Source: Cycas panzhihuaensis (lineage: Eukaryota; Cycadophyta). From it: 64,000 bases of DNA. Positions 13,110 to 25,315 of this stretch are shown one piece after another; positions within the stretch are counted from its first letter, which is position 1, and each line of letters starts with the position of its first letter. The notes below the pieces were generated by a model that was not told the origin of the DNA, did not search any database, and saw only the letters and a list, made by a program, of their open reading frames with translations. The stretch is from the NCBI GenBank assembly GCA_023213395.1, contig CM041465.1, forward strand, positions 140,561,741 to 140,625,740, given 5' to 3'. The translations under genes and the position numbers were made by a program.

Positions 13110-15279
13110 ATACCACCTATTTATCATTAGGTTTGAAGTGTTTCCTTTGTAGTTGAGTATTTATTTTACTTGTTAAAGTAGTTTTCTTTTGCTTTAATAT
13201 TAAAAAAAATGGAAGAAGATTTCATTATTATTTACTATCATTTCCTTCAAGATTTGACTTTCCATTGAGAAACATGATTTGGAAATCAAACCAATTTTGA
13301 TCTCCATCTCATTCCTCATCATTGGGTCATTAAATATAGGTCAATTTATGGCATTGAACCAATTTTAATCTACATATTAATTACCATCAAATTGAATCAC
13401 CCTTTACCCTTTCTTATTCCTATTCATAATTGATAAGGAAGTTGGTCCCAAAAAAGGGTTTAAAAAATCAAGACAACTCTTTATAGAGAGATGAATGATA
13501 AGAAAGTTATTTTTGTTTTTGTTAATTGAATGTCCATACTCTCTTCCATAGAGTTTTGAGCAACTCATAGCAATCATTTACTATCAAAATTCACTAGGTG
13601 CAATAAAAAAGCTACCAAAATTTTGATGCATCTTTCTAAATTATATTTAAATTTTCTTTCATATATAATGATTTAAATATTTAATATTATTGTTTATTTA
13701 GTTGGTTAGCTTTATTCTAAAATGGTTGTAATCTAAAAAAGCGGAGATTACTTCTTTATAGTATCACTACAATATACCAACCTCATCTTTATAGTTTGTA
13801 ACTTTTTTTATTGTCCCTTCAACTACAATAACAAAAAAAAGAAAAGCAAAAAGAATGAATCTTTGTTTATATTACTTATTAAATCATTGATTGAAGTGTC
13901 TTCTTTATTTACTTGAAAGAAAAGAAAGAATATGAAGTGAGCTTATTGTTTAGGTCAACCTCATAGTCATGTCTTTTATTGTTTACTACTTTTCTTCATA
14001 TTTTAGTAAGTAAATCATAAAAAGATTGAAAAAAAAGTGAAAGAATTACAACTTAGATAATTACAAGTATAATGAAAAAACTTAGAGTCCTTTTTTCTTG
14101 TATGCTTAGTTAACTTTTCATAATTCATTAAAATAAAATAAAAACAAAAAAGAAAGAAAATTCATCCATTTATACATGATTTGATTGGCATGTTATATGC
14201 ATTCAATCTAAATTTGTATCCTAGATTTACATGTAGAATTAATTGGCTCTTGCTTGGTCCTCCTTAGGTTAGGTCCTATCCTACTACTTAGGACTTACTT
14301 GATCACTCTAGACTTTACATCCTTGATGTACAAGATTATCCTCTCCTAGGGATAAATACTTCTTATTATTAGGGGTGTTTTAATTGACCAGGACTTGACA
14401 TCCCTGATATAAAGACTACCTCTTCTTTGATATTATTTCCTTTTATCTATATTTCAAACACTAAATACACTGACTTTCCATTATCATTTAGGTACAAAGT
14501 AGTTTCTTCTTTTCTACTTTCAACTCTAAGTATGAAAACCTATTAGAATTAGATGTAGGCATCCTTGAGCCATTCATCCTTATGGACGGATCATCACTAG
14601 GTGAGGGAGTCCTTAGTGGATGACCTCTAATAAGGTTATTAATACAAGATTTTAGCTTTCCTAGGTCCTCAAACTTGTCAATCCTTTCAATCTTTGGTTG
14701 GTACAATGTCATTTACTCCTTTTGGGTAGTTGCCAAGGTCTAAGTTAGAATAAAGACTTTTGGTTAGAAAAAGAAAAAAATTATGATGTTTGTTTTAAGG
14801 TAAGGGCCCCCAATGATCTTTCCACCTATTGAAAAGTTATTTGTAACTTCCTCAAAGTTAAGAGGACTTTTGAGTCACTTGTTTGATTGATTTGAGTATT
14901 GAAATTTATTGGATTTTATTTGATTACATTATACTATTGTTATTCTTTAAAAAGAAAAATATGGCACTTATGAAGAAATAAAGATAAATGGCACTAAAAA
15001 ACATATTGAAGGTTGTAGTCTATTAAAAACTCTATTTAGAATATGTGATTAGAAAAGAGTCAACTATTATTATTGAAATATTTTTGACATCATTTCTTAA
15101 GGAGCGAAAAGTAATAGATGAAATAGTTTAATTTGTAAATTAGCTCAATTTACACATTTTCATTTAGCAAACAAGTAAAGAGACCTCTTAAAAGGGGTTG
15201 GTTGAAGGTCCAACCTTTAGTCATATCATCTTTTCTTCCTCTCACATAAGATATAATAGGTGATTAGCCTAAAGACTCA
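13110..15279 (+). repeat. Element A 3' LTR (minimum extent)
   Basis: Matches 1-2017 along its length and ends in ACTCA at 15279, after which the two copies diverge. The true start is further left. It is about 170 bp longer than the matching part of the 5' copy because of an extra block at about 14935-15106. Confidence 0.75.
14935..15106. other. Block of about 170 bp present only in the 3' LTR of element A
   Basis: The two LTRs align up to GATTATTTTAT / GATTACATTAT and resume at GAAGTAGTTT / GAAATAGTTT. The intervening block is absent from the 5' LTR at about 1850. Its ends are faintly inverted (CTATT at the left, AATAG at the right), which would suit a small inverted-repeat element, but no clear TSD is seen. 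A deletion in the 5' LTR is equally possible. Confidence 0.45.
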
Positions 15280-16237
15280 GAACTAGTATCACATCATAGA
15301 TCACCACTTATAAATCCATCAAACAATCAAATAAATAAGCATAACCTATAACTCTTAGATCATCATGATATATGATTTTTTTTCTATAATAACTTTGTAT
15401 CTTCCACCTATAAGCTATAAAAGAAAATTCAATCAATTCATTAATATCTAAATAAATTAACAACTATCTCCTGAAATACATGGGTAACTAGCCATTGTAA
15501 TCACTAGTTATCTAGGAAATATTTTTGCTATATGGCTTATTAGCTTCATAAAATAAAAATAATATATTATTATTAGTGAAGTATGCTAGACAAAAATAAC
15601 TTATGAATCTTTCCTATCTCTTACTTATGAGATATATATATGTGCTACATTTATTGCCAATTTTATACATACCTATATCTTTACTAACAACCTATCTCAT
15701 CAATCTTAATTCTCTAACTAATAAACTTTGAGAATAAGATGTACCACCTAGCTTATAATGTTGGTTATAATAAGGTAATATACAATAATACATTTTCATA
15801 CCTCTTATCATACATGGCAATCAAATTTATAATTAGAAAACACATATTAGTTAAACACCTCGATAACTAAACCTAGTTTTATAGATAACTTGTAACCATT
15901 ATTACCAATTTATTAATTAAACATATGAGGCTTCTCCTTTATCTTACATGAGGTAGGTAAATATCATGAACTCAATCATCCATCGACAAACTCCACTAAT
16001 AACATTATCCTCAATTATAATAACATCAAGTTCTTAAAATTTTAGGTGGTGCCTTTGTATCTTTAATCATATATTCAAATATTAATCAAGTGATTGCTCA
16101 TCAACTTAAGTTAAATTCATTTGATTAGCAGTGCATACTTCACTATATCAAATATATTTTAAGAATTAATATTATAATTCTTCATCATAAGTTCTCACAT
16201 GTGCCTCACATTTAATTGTTGAGATATAATATATCAT

Positions 16238-16256
16238 AAATGGACTTTAAATGTGT
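16238..16256. repeat. LINE target-site duplication, left copy
   Basis: AAATGGACTTTAAATGTGT, identical to 22642-22660. At the right end the leading A residues merge with the poly(A), so the unambiguous duplication is 17 bp (ATGGACTTTAAATGTGT). Confidence 0.95.
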
Positions 16257-16818
16257 AAATTGGAAGTAGATTAATCGTGGAGAAAGAGAAGAAGAAAAGA
16301 CCTACGACGCTACGATTTCTGGAAGAGAGGACAGTGGCGATTTCTACACTGGTTTGGTGGCTAGGGTTAGTCAGAACCGAGGTCGAAGGAGGGGGGGATG
16401 ACCCCCCAGAAGGGCTAGCTCGATGGCGTGAGGAGTTTTCTAGCTCAGCCAGCTATGAAGCAAGACGAGAACACCTTAGCAAGGGTTTTGAGGTGGATAG
16501 GCACTCGAAACAGCGTTCAGAGGGAGCGGCGTGGAGGTCTATAGCTCATCTGGCGTGGTTAGAAGTAAAAGGGAAGGAGGTACACGGCTACTGCAGTGGT
16601 GCTATAGCATTAAGATTGGAGAGAATGACTTTCCCTCAAGGATTTGGCGATTTTATCAAGGGTTTCACAGCTTCAAGAGACATAGCAAAGGGCAGACATG
16701 CTTGGCAATCCAGAAACGCTAAAAGACAAAGGGTATGGCTATGTGTAGACATGCGTTTCATGGTGAGTCTTAGTTGTGTTTGTTTCAGCTTTTGCAAGTT
16801 CTTTTTTCTACTGTCAAT
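16257..16818 (+). other. LINE 5' UTR / promoter region
   Basis: GC-rich leader between the TSD and ORF1. It holds a 181-codon open frame at 16277-16822 that is in a different frame from ORF1, is rich in Arg, Glu and Trp, and shows no known domain. I treat it as chance openness in a GC-rich leader. Plant L1 promoters lie in the 5' UTR, so the element looks full length. Confidence 0.6.
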
Positions 16819-18293
16819 ATGATGCAGTCAGCCCAGAATCAGTCTCATTCCTCTCCCACGGGGAGAACTTACCTGGATGTTGTAAGAACTAGAAACTATG
16901 AAGAACAAGACATTATCCCGGTTAAAATTAGAAGCAGATATAAACTTACGATACCGAAAGAAGTAACCAAAAAAACCATTCAGTACTGGGAGAATAGCCT
17001 GGTGGGAAGGTTCTCGGGCCCTAGGCCAGGTTTGGATATCATAAGAGAGTGGATCAGAAACAAGTAGAAGACCAGAAACCCTGTCCAAGTCATGGCACTG
17101 CCTAAAGGTTGCATCCTTTTTAGATTTTTAAATCAGGAGGATATGATTCCCATCCTTCTAAAGTCCCATTGGATGTTTAGAAGGAAGGCTATGTCACTAG
17201 AGAAATGGCATCCTGAATTTGATCCGGGAACTCCTGTGGTGAAACAAGCTCCAGTGTGGGTTCAACTACCTGGGCTACCTTTACATTTCTGGAACCCAGA
17301 GACAGTTAAAGGAGCGGCTAGAATGATTGGGCCACTTTTAGCCTTGGATTCGGCTACAAGGCATAGATCTAGATTGATGAATGCCAGATTTTATGTTCTG
17401 GCAAAGTTAGACAGTGAACTCCTAGTCGAGGTGGAGATTGAATCGGATGGCAGATCTATCATCCAAGGTTTATTTTATGAAGCGGAGGGCTTCAGGTGTG
17501 CTAAATGCAAGAGCAAGGGGCACCTTCCCTTTCAATGTCTAGGGGTTCCTCAGAGCGAGGACAATCAAGTGCCTGGGAAGGTGGAGAATGACAAAGAAAG
17601 AGGAATCAATTCTGAAAGTTTAGGTAAGGAGGTTTGTGGAGAGGAGGATGCTGTGGGGACCCCTGGTAAGGCGCCCGATGTTCTCGATCTATCTAGTAGT
17701 GTGAATCAGGGTGGTACGATGGAAGCTGCCCTGGCTTATCCCTTAGTCATAGGGGTAGGAGTCCAGTGGCACCTATGCCTAGGAAGGATTCTAGTATTGG
17801 TGCAGTTGGTTGCCAGGCCCTAGTCCCGGATCTGGTTGCGGGACGGGTTCCTGAGGTACATAAAGATCAATCTAGGGAACCTGGGTGAATTCAGGGGGAT
17901 GGAGATCCTCTGGTCAACGTCGACGAGCTGACATTGGCGGGGATTGTCAAGAACATAAACTGGGACCTAGAGGATTATTTGTCTGAGCCTGAGGAAGGGG
18001 GCCCGAGAGAATTGAACCAAGAGGTGAGCCAGATTGGTATTGCTGCCAAAGGAGGAGCAAGACCCAAAGGTGAAGTAGAAAAAGGTGGAGGGGGGACTCG
18101 TAAATGGGTTTCAAAAAGTATTACATCAGAAGCGAGGAAGGCACCAGATTATGGGATGGAGAAGAAGGTGGGCAGTCCCCCTAAAAAGGTTACTAGAGAG
18201 AAAGAAACTCAAGCCCAAATAGATATGGGTCTCCAGAGTACATTAAAAGAGGGGGGTGTGGAAGGCCCTAACCTTAGGAGCAGGAAAGGATGA
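16819..18293 (+). pseudogene. LINE ORF1 (DUF4283-like / zinc-knuckle RNA-binding protein), broken
   Basis: Would be the nucleic-acid-binding partner of ORF2 in the LINE RNP. I start it at tandem ATGs, 16819 and 16822 (MMQSAQ), because they open the frame that leads into the DUF4283-like region; upstream codons in this frame look like UTR. Frame 1 runs through a TAG at 17065 into the block from 17092 with WVQLPGLPLHFW, and ends with a CX2CX4HX4C knuckle at 17497-17538 (CAKCKSKGHLPFQC). A frameshift before 17820 and a TGA at 17886 then separate a basic, Gly-rich tail (17889-18293). ORF2 begins 18 bases later. Confidence 0.8.
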
Positions 18294-18311
18294 GGTGAGT
18301 TCTGGATACTT

Positions 18312-21300
18312 ATGAAGGTCCTTTCATGGAACATTAGGGGGTTAAATGCCCCATCTAAGCAGAGAATGGTTAGAGAACTAAGGATTAGGATAGATCCAGA
18401 TCTTATTCTATTGTAGGAAACCAAATTGGAACAGATAAGGGAGACATAGGTACTCAATAAGATCTGGAGAAAAGGTGAGAGGAAGACATGTGTAGGCTCG
18501 GCAAGCTCTGGGGGATTGGTCTCTCTCTGGAATCCAAAAAGGTGGAGAGGTTATGAGTTGTGTAAGACCGAGCACTTCATAACCATTGGTTTGGTTAGTC
18601 TTTTGACTAACAAGGAGTATTGGATTACAAATGTCTATGCCCCCACTTCGGTTGAGGGTAGGAGGAGATTATGGGAGATCTTGGTGGAGCTCCACAAAGA
18701 TTGGGGAGGCCCGTGGCTAGTGGGAGGGGACTTCAACTCTCCCCTGAGCCCGGATGAGAAGAAAGGGGGGCAAGGGGGGTGGACCAGGAGTATGACTAAT
18801 TTAGGTGTGTTTTTCCAATCGAGTGGTCTGATGGACGTTCCCCTTAGAGGAGCCAGGTTCACTTGGTTTAATAGGAGGTTAGCTCATAACTTTATACAAT
18901 GCAGGTTGGACAGGATGCTAACAAACTATGATTGGGCCTGTCATTTTGAAGGAGTAAGGTTGGAAGCCCTGCCGAAAGCTGGGTCGGACCATTCACCTCT
19001 TATCCTGGAGGGGTCCATTCCGGATTCCTACAAGGGGGCTCCATTTCATTTTGAACTAATGTGGCTGAAACATCTGGATCTGAGGGAGAGGATCCAGGAC
19101 TGGTAGAGTATCCAAGTTCAGGGTTGTGCCATGTCCAGGTTCTCGAAGAAATTGAACTAGATCAAGTAACAAATCAAGGTCTGGAATAGGGAGGCCTTTG
19201 GAAATATTTTTGAGAATAAGGGTGGACTACTGGGGGAGCTCAAAGAGATTGAGGATAGGATCCAGATCGAAGGTAGAACCTAGGAGCTGGACAATAAGGA
19301 ACTCTCCACCTCCAGGAAACTTGAGGAAGTGCTAGAGAAGGAGGAAATATTTTGGAAGTAGAAGTCCAGAGAGCAGTGGATAAGGAAGGGGGATAGAAAC
19401 ACCAAGTTTTTTCACCTCTCTACGATGAGACATAGGACCCATAATAAGATAACTAAAATCTGAAGCAGGAGTGGGGTGGTGTATGAGGCTGAGGATCAGA
19501 TTGGTGGTATTGCGATGGAATACTTTAAGGAGCTATACACAGAGCCAGGGTGCCAGGACCCTGCCCTTAGGGTTGCTCTATTACAATATATCCCAAGTGT
19601 GATCACGGAGGACCTTAATAAAAAATTGACAGAACCTTTTACTCAGGAGGAGGTGGAGAAAGCTATATTTAAGATGGGGAAGGATAAGGCTCCTGATCCG
19701 GATGGTTTCCATCTAGGATTTTTCTAAGAATACTGGGAGATAATCAAGGAGGACCTGATGTTGGCGATTAATGAATTCTGCTCAAGGTGCACAATTCTGA
19801 AGGAGTGGCAGGCCACCTTTTTAGCTTTGATTCCAAAGAAAGAGGGAGTGGAAGTCATGGAAGACTTCAGACCTATTAGCTTGTGCAATATAAAATACAA
19901 GATTTTGTCCAAAGTGTTAGCAAACTGACTGAGGGAGACCTTACCGGAGGTTATTTCTCCTAACCAAGATGGTTTTGTGAAAGGCAGACAAATCTCAGGC
20001 GGTATGATAATTGTCCACGAAACCTTGCATTCGACAATTCATCGCAAGGAGGCGGGAATGATAATTAAAACAGATATGTCAAAAGCCTATGACAGAGTGG
20101 CTTGGGACTATCTGTTGGATTGTCTCGAGGCATTTGGTTTCAGGAAGGTTTGGAGAGATTGGATGAGATGTTGTGTATCTAAAGTTTTCTTTTTGGTGTT
20201 GATTAATGGCAGGTTGACTCCCTTCTTTAATGGGTCAAGGGGTTTGAGGCAAGGTGATCCCCTCTCCCCCTTCCTATTCATTATCATGGCCTAAATGCTA
20301 GGCAGGGCTACTCTAGAGGTTGAACGGTTAGGAAGGCTATCAGGTTTGAGAGCTACTTCCAACCTAGAAAATATTGTGCTCCATCTGTTCGTAGATGATA
20401 ACATTTTCTTGTGCAGGGCTTCTCTGGAGGAGGCCAGGGCTTTAAAATCAGGCCTTCAGGCTTATGAAAAGGCTGCAAATCATAAAATCAACTTGGATAA
20501 AAGTTCAGCTTTCTTTATTAATACTCGAGAGGGGCAGCAAAGGAGAATAAGCAGGATTTTGGGGATGGCCGGGGGCACCCTCCCTGGCTCTTACCTCGAC
20601 ATGCCTCTATTTGTGGGCAAGATGGGGCAGAATCTGTGGGACCCTATAGTGAGTAGATTCAATAAGAAGCTAGCGGGCTGGAAAGGGGCTCTTCTCAGTT
20701 GGGCAGGGAAAATTCAACTCATGGTGGCTTCCTTGCAGAGTATCCCAGTTTATCAAATGACAGTTTTCAAGATGCCAAGTAAGGTTATTTCCACCCTGGA
20801 GGGAATCATGAAGAGATTTCTTTGGTCAGGTGCCGAAGAAAAAAGGAGATTCCACCTAGTGTCTTGGAAGAAGGTCTACAAGCCAAAGTGGGCAGGGGGC
20901 CTCAGTGTAAGAAGGTTGGGTTTTTTTAATGAAGCCCTCTTGGCAAAGACGGGGTGGAGACTCATTAAAGAAGCTGGTGCGGCCTAGGGGAGAATTCTGG
21001 TAAGGAAGTATATGGGGGACAATCACTTTTTATTGGAGGAGGGGCACTTCTTGGAGGGCTCCTTGATATGGAGGGCCATTAGGTCTGCAAGGTCCCTCCT
21101 CCGTGAAGGTATGAGTTAGAAGTTGGGGGATGGAGAAAGCATAAAGTTCTGGGAAGACAGATGGTGCGGTCAATCCAAATTAGAGGAGCTCCCTAACATT
21201 GGTGACATGAAGTGGGAATACATAAATCACTTTGGATCGACAGTCAAAGATTACTGCGTAGGGCAAGGCAAGGAAAGGATATGGAGATCATTTGAGGACC

Positions 21301-22400
21301 TGCAAGGCCTTGAGGATGAGGCTCAAAGAGTGAGGGAGATATTAGGGAACCAGTATATTCCGAAGAGGTGCATGCGAATACATCGTATGGCCCTCCTCGG
21401 CGTCGGGTTCATATTTGGTTAAAGCGGGTTACAATCTAAGGATGAGCAGGAGGGTCGACAGGAATGATATATTAGCCGGGGCTTGGAAGTTAGGAATTCT
21501 TCCAAAAATAGTTGCTTTTTGGTGGCTATGCCTCCAAAATAAATTACTTACTCTGGATAATCTATCGAAAAGGGGCATCCAGTTGGCTAGCAGGTGTGTG
21601 CTCTGCAAGAGGGATGCAGAAACCCTGGATCACCTAAGCATTCATTGGCCCTATTCTGTTTGCATATGGAGTAATTTTTGGTCTAGGTTAGGGATAGCCT
21701 GGGTCTCATCTAAATCCCTTACAAATCAGTGGATAGCTTGGATTCCCCCTTTCAAAAGCAAAACCTTTAAAAGAATCTGGAAGATGATCTTACCAGTTGG
21801 CTCTTGGTACATTTGGAAAGAACGAAATAGGAGGATCTTTGAGGGAAGAGAGAAGGATTGCTTAACCCTGCTAGTGGAGGTAAGAAAAGGCATCTCAGAA
21901 ATGCTAGCCATGCCTAAAGGGGATAGGATTCCAGAAGGGGAAGAAGGTGTTATAAAAGAATGGGGCATTGTCCCTGAGAGCGGGGCCAGGGAGAGGAGCA
22001 GGGATGTTAAATGGCATCCTCCAGATATTCAATGGGGAAAGGTGAACTTTGATGGAGCGGCCAAAGGTAACCCCGGAGAGGCAGGTGGGGGAGGCCTGTG
22101 TAGGGATCATGGAGGTAACTTGAGATGGACCTTTGTAGAGTACCTAGGGGTCTAATCAAACCAGAAGGCTGAGGTGCGGGCGATGCTGAGAGCGATAACC
22201 CTGATGGACGAGGAGGAAGCCCAAAAGGTGGTCATAGAGGGTGACTCTATGTATGTAATAAAATGTCTAAAGGGGGAAGCAGACCCAGGATGGGACAACG
22301 TAGATATTTTTAGGGATGTCCAGGATATTCTGAGATCTAAAGTCAGTGTCTGATTCAAAGATACATTTAGGGAAGGGAATTGATGTGATCGGTGGCAACC
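18312..22400 (+). pseudogene. LINE ORF2 (APE endonuclease, RT, zf-RVT, RNase H), broken
   Basis: Would nick target DNA and reverse transcribe the LINE RNA. ATG at 18312 opens MKVLSWNIRGLN, the standard start. Endonuclease motifs: NVYAPT near 18630, GGDFN near 18724, GSDHSPL near 18985. RT: KAPDPDGFH near 19690, KTDMSKAYDRVAWDYL near 20070, GLRQGDPLSPFLF near 20243, catalytic box FVDD (usually YADD) near 20388. zf-RVT spans about 21490-21680 (WWLCLQNKL, CVLCKRDAETLDHL). RNase H begins FDGAAKGNPGEAG near 22047 with later KAEVRAML and IEGDSMYVI. Stops include 18414, 18447, 19104, 19158, 19167, 19725, 20292, 20985, 21117, 22153 and 22351, and a frameshift lies near 21380-21415. Most stops fit Gln, Arg or Trp codons changed by C-to-T or G-to-A. 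Confidence 0.92.
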
Positions 22401-22641
22401 GGGTCATGTTAAATAAGAGTACAAGGGTTTAGAAAGGGGAATACCCGGAGGAGTTACTGAGACTGGTCAGGGCTGAAGCACATACAAGGGAGGCTAACTG
22501 AGGAGGATGGGAGACAGTTATTGGGCTAGACCATGGGCCTGTCATGGTCATATTTGCTAAGCCAATTGGCTTGATGTACAGGGTTTGGGGACCTAGTTAA
22601 AACCCCTATAATATCATTTTTTACCATATCAAAAAAAAAAA
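22401..22641 (+). other. LINE 3' UTR and poly(A) tail
   Basis: About 230 bases of non-coding sequence after the RNase H, ending TTTTTTACCATATC and then the A tract (22631 onward, the last As shared with the TSD). No AATAAA signal is seen. Confidence 0.85.
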
Positions 22642-22660
22642 AAATGGACTTTAAATGTGT
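22642..22660. repeat. LINE target-site duplication, right copy
   Basis: Identical to 16238-16256. The first two or three As may belong to the poly(A) tail. Confidence 0.95.
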
Positions 22661-24830
22661 CTATTTTTATTAATTTCAACTAAACTCAATTCAAAACTCT
22701 TCATTAACCATTAATTTTCATCAATATATACCTAGGAGACTTTAAAATCATAAAAATTTTACCAAATCAAAACTTAAATTGATCAAAAAATTAACTTGTT
22801 AGTATGCCGAAATAATTTACTTAAGTTTTCTAATTAAATTTTCTATCATATGAACTTCAAACTATGCCTTATAATAACTTATTTTGATTATATTTAAATC
22901 CTCTTTCCAACATAGTTTATGGCTCATGAATCTGACTTTATACACAATATTTATAATAAAAATGATGACAATGTGTCATCTAAAAAATAAAAACTAAATT
23001 ATAAAAATTTAAACACCTTTTTTTATCTATCTTCTAATTGAGCACTTGTTTTCATGTGACTATTGGGCTTTATGAAGGAAGCTTATGAAGGATTTATATG
23101 AACATCTAATTTAGTTTAATTTAATTTATACCTTTTACAAAAATAAACATGCTTATAAAATTTTTATTATTAGGGTTTCATCTAATGATTTTTTTGGGGC
23201 ACTTAGTAATCAAATTTCTGAGAAAATCTCTCATTGAATCTGTAATTTTATGTGAGCACTAACTATATCATTATCTTTGTATTCATGTCTAGAATAGATT
23301 GTGATGGTTTTACTAAGAGTGTAGTGTCAATACTAATAAGATAATCCTTAGGTGAACATCATCTCCTACATTTCTCCTTTATAAGTGTTGATGAATATAT
23401 GGCAATTCTTTTTTATTTATCTACAATTATTTTCATGGGGTAATTGTGTTTAGTTATTTAGGCTTAATAACTCCATGGGAAAACTATTCAATAATTCCAT
23501 GCCTATGTAATTCTTAATTAGTATATAATGCTTGTGTCTTTGTTGTACACATTCATAACATATCACTTAAGGCTACTAGGATTTGATAGCCTCTACTAAA
23601 TAATTATTTTACATCTAAAACTGTAATGGGTACTACTTCCTCTTAATATATAAAATCATTAAGTCTTTAAACATCTATGATTTTTAAGTACACATTCAAA
23701 TAGAGATCAAACCATGATGATCTACTTTGTAAAATGATTTTCCCTTTATCTTTAAATCTACCAACAAAATGACATCTATGGCAAACACATTAACTGTGAG
23801 GGATTTTTTTCTTTTGTAGATGCAAGTACTATCTAAAATTTTAAAAAACTTTTTCAACATGTAACTATATTGAACTCTCCGTAACAAATAATAGCATTCT
23901 TAGTTAAGCCAATGATTGAGACTTTAATATCTTCATCCATTTATTTCTCATGCAATTATAACTGGTCTCATATAGCATCTCAAATAGCAGGTAATTAATA
24001 AATAGATAACTCATCAAAAATAATCATTTAAGGCTTTATTTTTGCTCGAATCCTAATTGACATAAAACCTTAGTTCCACATCCATCATATTTTAGTTCAA
24101 ACCCTAGTATGTTCAATCTCTCATGCATTTCACACAAATATTGCATATATGGTCAAAACCAAATTCAAATCACACCACAAAATAAGGTTTTATCTTGTCA
24201 TTTTTTTTCCATAAAATTCCTGTAAGCATAGCTATTATCATGCTTAATTAACAAGTAGATAAATAAGTTCATATTCTTACCACATACTTGACTATATCAC
24301 TATCATAATTGCGAGTTTTAGTGAAATGGCTAGTCTCACAAAAACTTAAATCACATCTATAGGGGGGTAGCCTACATATGTAAACTCAAATGGAAACAAC
24401 TTCTTTTCTTCATCATTATCATTAGACTCATTAAACCCTACATGATCTAAATATTGGTACCAACATATATAATAAATATATCTATATAAATCAAATTAAG
24501 TACTCACCTTTGATTAAGATTTAATTGTCGTCAATATGAAACTATATGTGGTCTCATCACCTTAGTGTAATATGTTTTTGGCTCTTTAAACAACGCTTTA
24601 AATTAGCTCTTGATATTAGCTCATATCGACTCTACTATTGACTTAATAATGGCTTATAAATACATGTATAAATCATCCTTGAATGGCAAATATTATCACT
24701 ATATGTGTGTAGCCTTCTATATCTATCAATTATCAACTTAATTTTACTGTATAACTTTATTCAATATTTCACAGAAACCTTCCTTCCACTATGCTCTAGG
24801 ACTTTTGACCTTCACCCGACTTCGATACCA

Positions 24831-25315
24831 TGTTAAAATTCATTGTACAGGATAATATATTAAATTATTAAAGTAGGAGATTATGTGAAACATTCATCAA
24901 CATAAAATTAAAATTAACAATAATGAAATATAAATATTCATGAGGTATTTATGATAAACATTCAAGCATAATAATGAAATACATATGCACTAATAAGTAT
25001 AATAATTACATAAGAAAGATAACATACAAGATATAAAATTTATATGTAAGAAAGCCAAGATGAATAAAAATTATAGGAGAAGGATGAAGTATAAATCTCT
25101 TTATCAACTCATCTCAAATGTTCAAATGATGTGTATACATATTTATAAGTTCTTCATCTTATATGTAAACTAATTATATCATGTTGATATAATAACCAAT
25201 TACATCATATGTATACAAACCTTTCACATCTACCAATGGCTACTTGACCACTTGACCTACTAATTAAACATTACATTATTATTCATAAAACTAAATATTC
25301 TAATAACTACCACTT
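24831..25315 (-). repeat. Element G LTR (485 bp) with degenerate PBS at 24819-24830
   Basis: Read on the minus strand it starts TATTAGAATA (TG changed to TA) and ends ATTTTAACA, followed at once by TGGTATCGAAGT, which resembles the initiator-tRNA-Met PBS TGGTATCAGAGC. It is homologous over its length to the element F LTR (26246-31547 with B1 removed). Because the PBS lies on its left, this is the 5' LTR of a minus-strand element. Confidence 0.7.

Larger units (their letters stand above)
1..15279 (+). mobile_element. Element A: decayed Ty3/Gypsy LTR retrotransposon, Tat lineage
   Basis: The first 2 kb recurs, diverged but colinear, at 13110-15279, so these are the two LTRs of one element whose 5' end lies outside the window. 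Between them, in order on the plus strand, are relics of gag, aspartic protease, reverse transcriptase, RNase H, integrase and a second RNase H-like domain, then a minisatellite. Long LTRs (over 2 kb), Ty3 domain order and an extra RNase H after the integrase point to the plant Tat lineage. All frames are broken by stops and frameshifts. No tRNA primer site could be recognised after the 5' LTR, and TSDs cannot be tested because the left end is missing. Confidence 0.8.
16257..22641 (+). mobile_element. L1-type LINE, complete insertion with perfect TSD
   Basis: Bounded by a perfect 17-19 bp TSD and ending in a 14-A tail. Contents in order: 5' UTR, ORF1 (DUF4283-like region, CCHC knuckle), ORF2 (APE endonuclease, RT, zf-RVT, RNase H), short 3' UTR, poly(A). 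GC content is visibly much higher than the flanks. Both ORFs are broken (two stops and a frameshift in ORF1, about fifteen stops and one frameshift in ORF2), so it is dead although its borders are pristine. It sits in the internal region of element G. Confidence 0.95.
15280..25315 (-). mobile_element. Element G: LTR retrotransposon, minus strand, truncated, hosting the LINE
   Basis: An LTR at 24831-25315 is followed leftwards, on the minus strand, by a degenerate PBS and by sequence homologous to the 5' internal region of element F. The internal region runs left through 22661-24830, is split by the LINE, and continues at 15280-16256 to the edge of element A. No second LTR is seen, so the 3' part is probably beyond element A or lost. 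I find no recognisable gag or pol. A 63-codon open frame at 23696-23887 (minus) has no known match by eye. F and G may be non-autonomous. Confidence 0.5.

Noticed and set aside
16762-16787. GTGAGT to TTTCAG as a small intron before ORF1
   Set aside because: At about 26 bases it is too short for a plant intron.
16277-16822. 181-codon open frame as a host or LINE gene
   Set aside because: It lies in the LINE 5' leader in a different frame from ORF1, has no known domain and sits in GC-rich DNA where long frames arise by chance.
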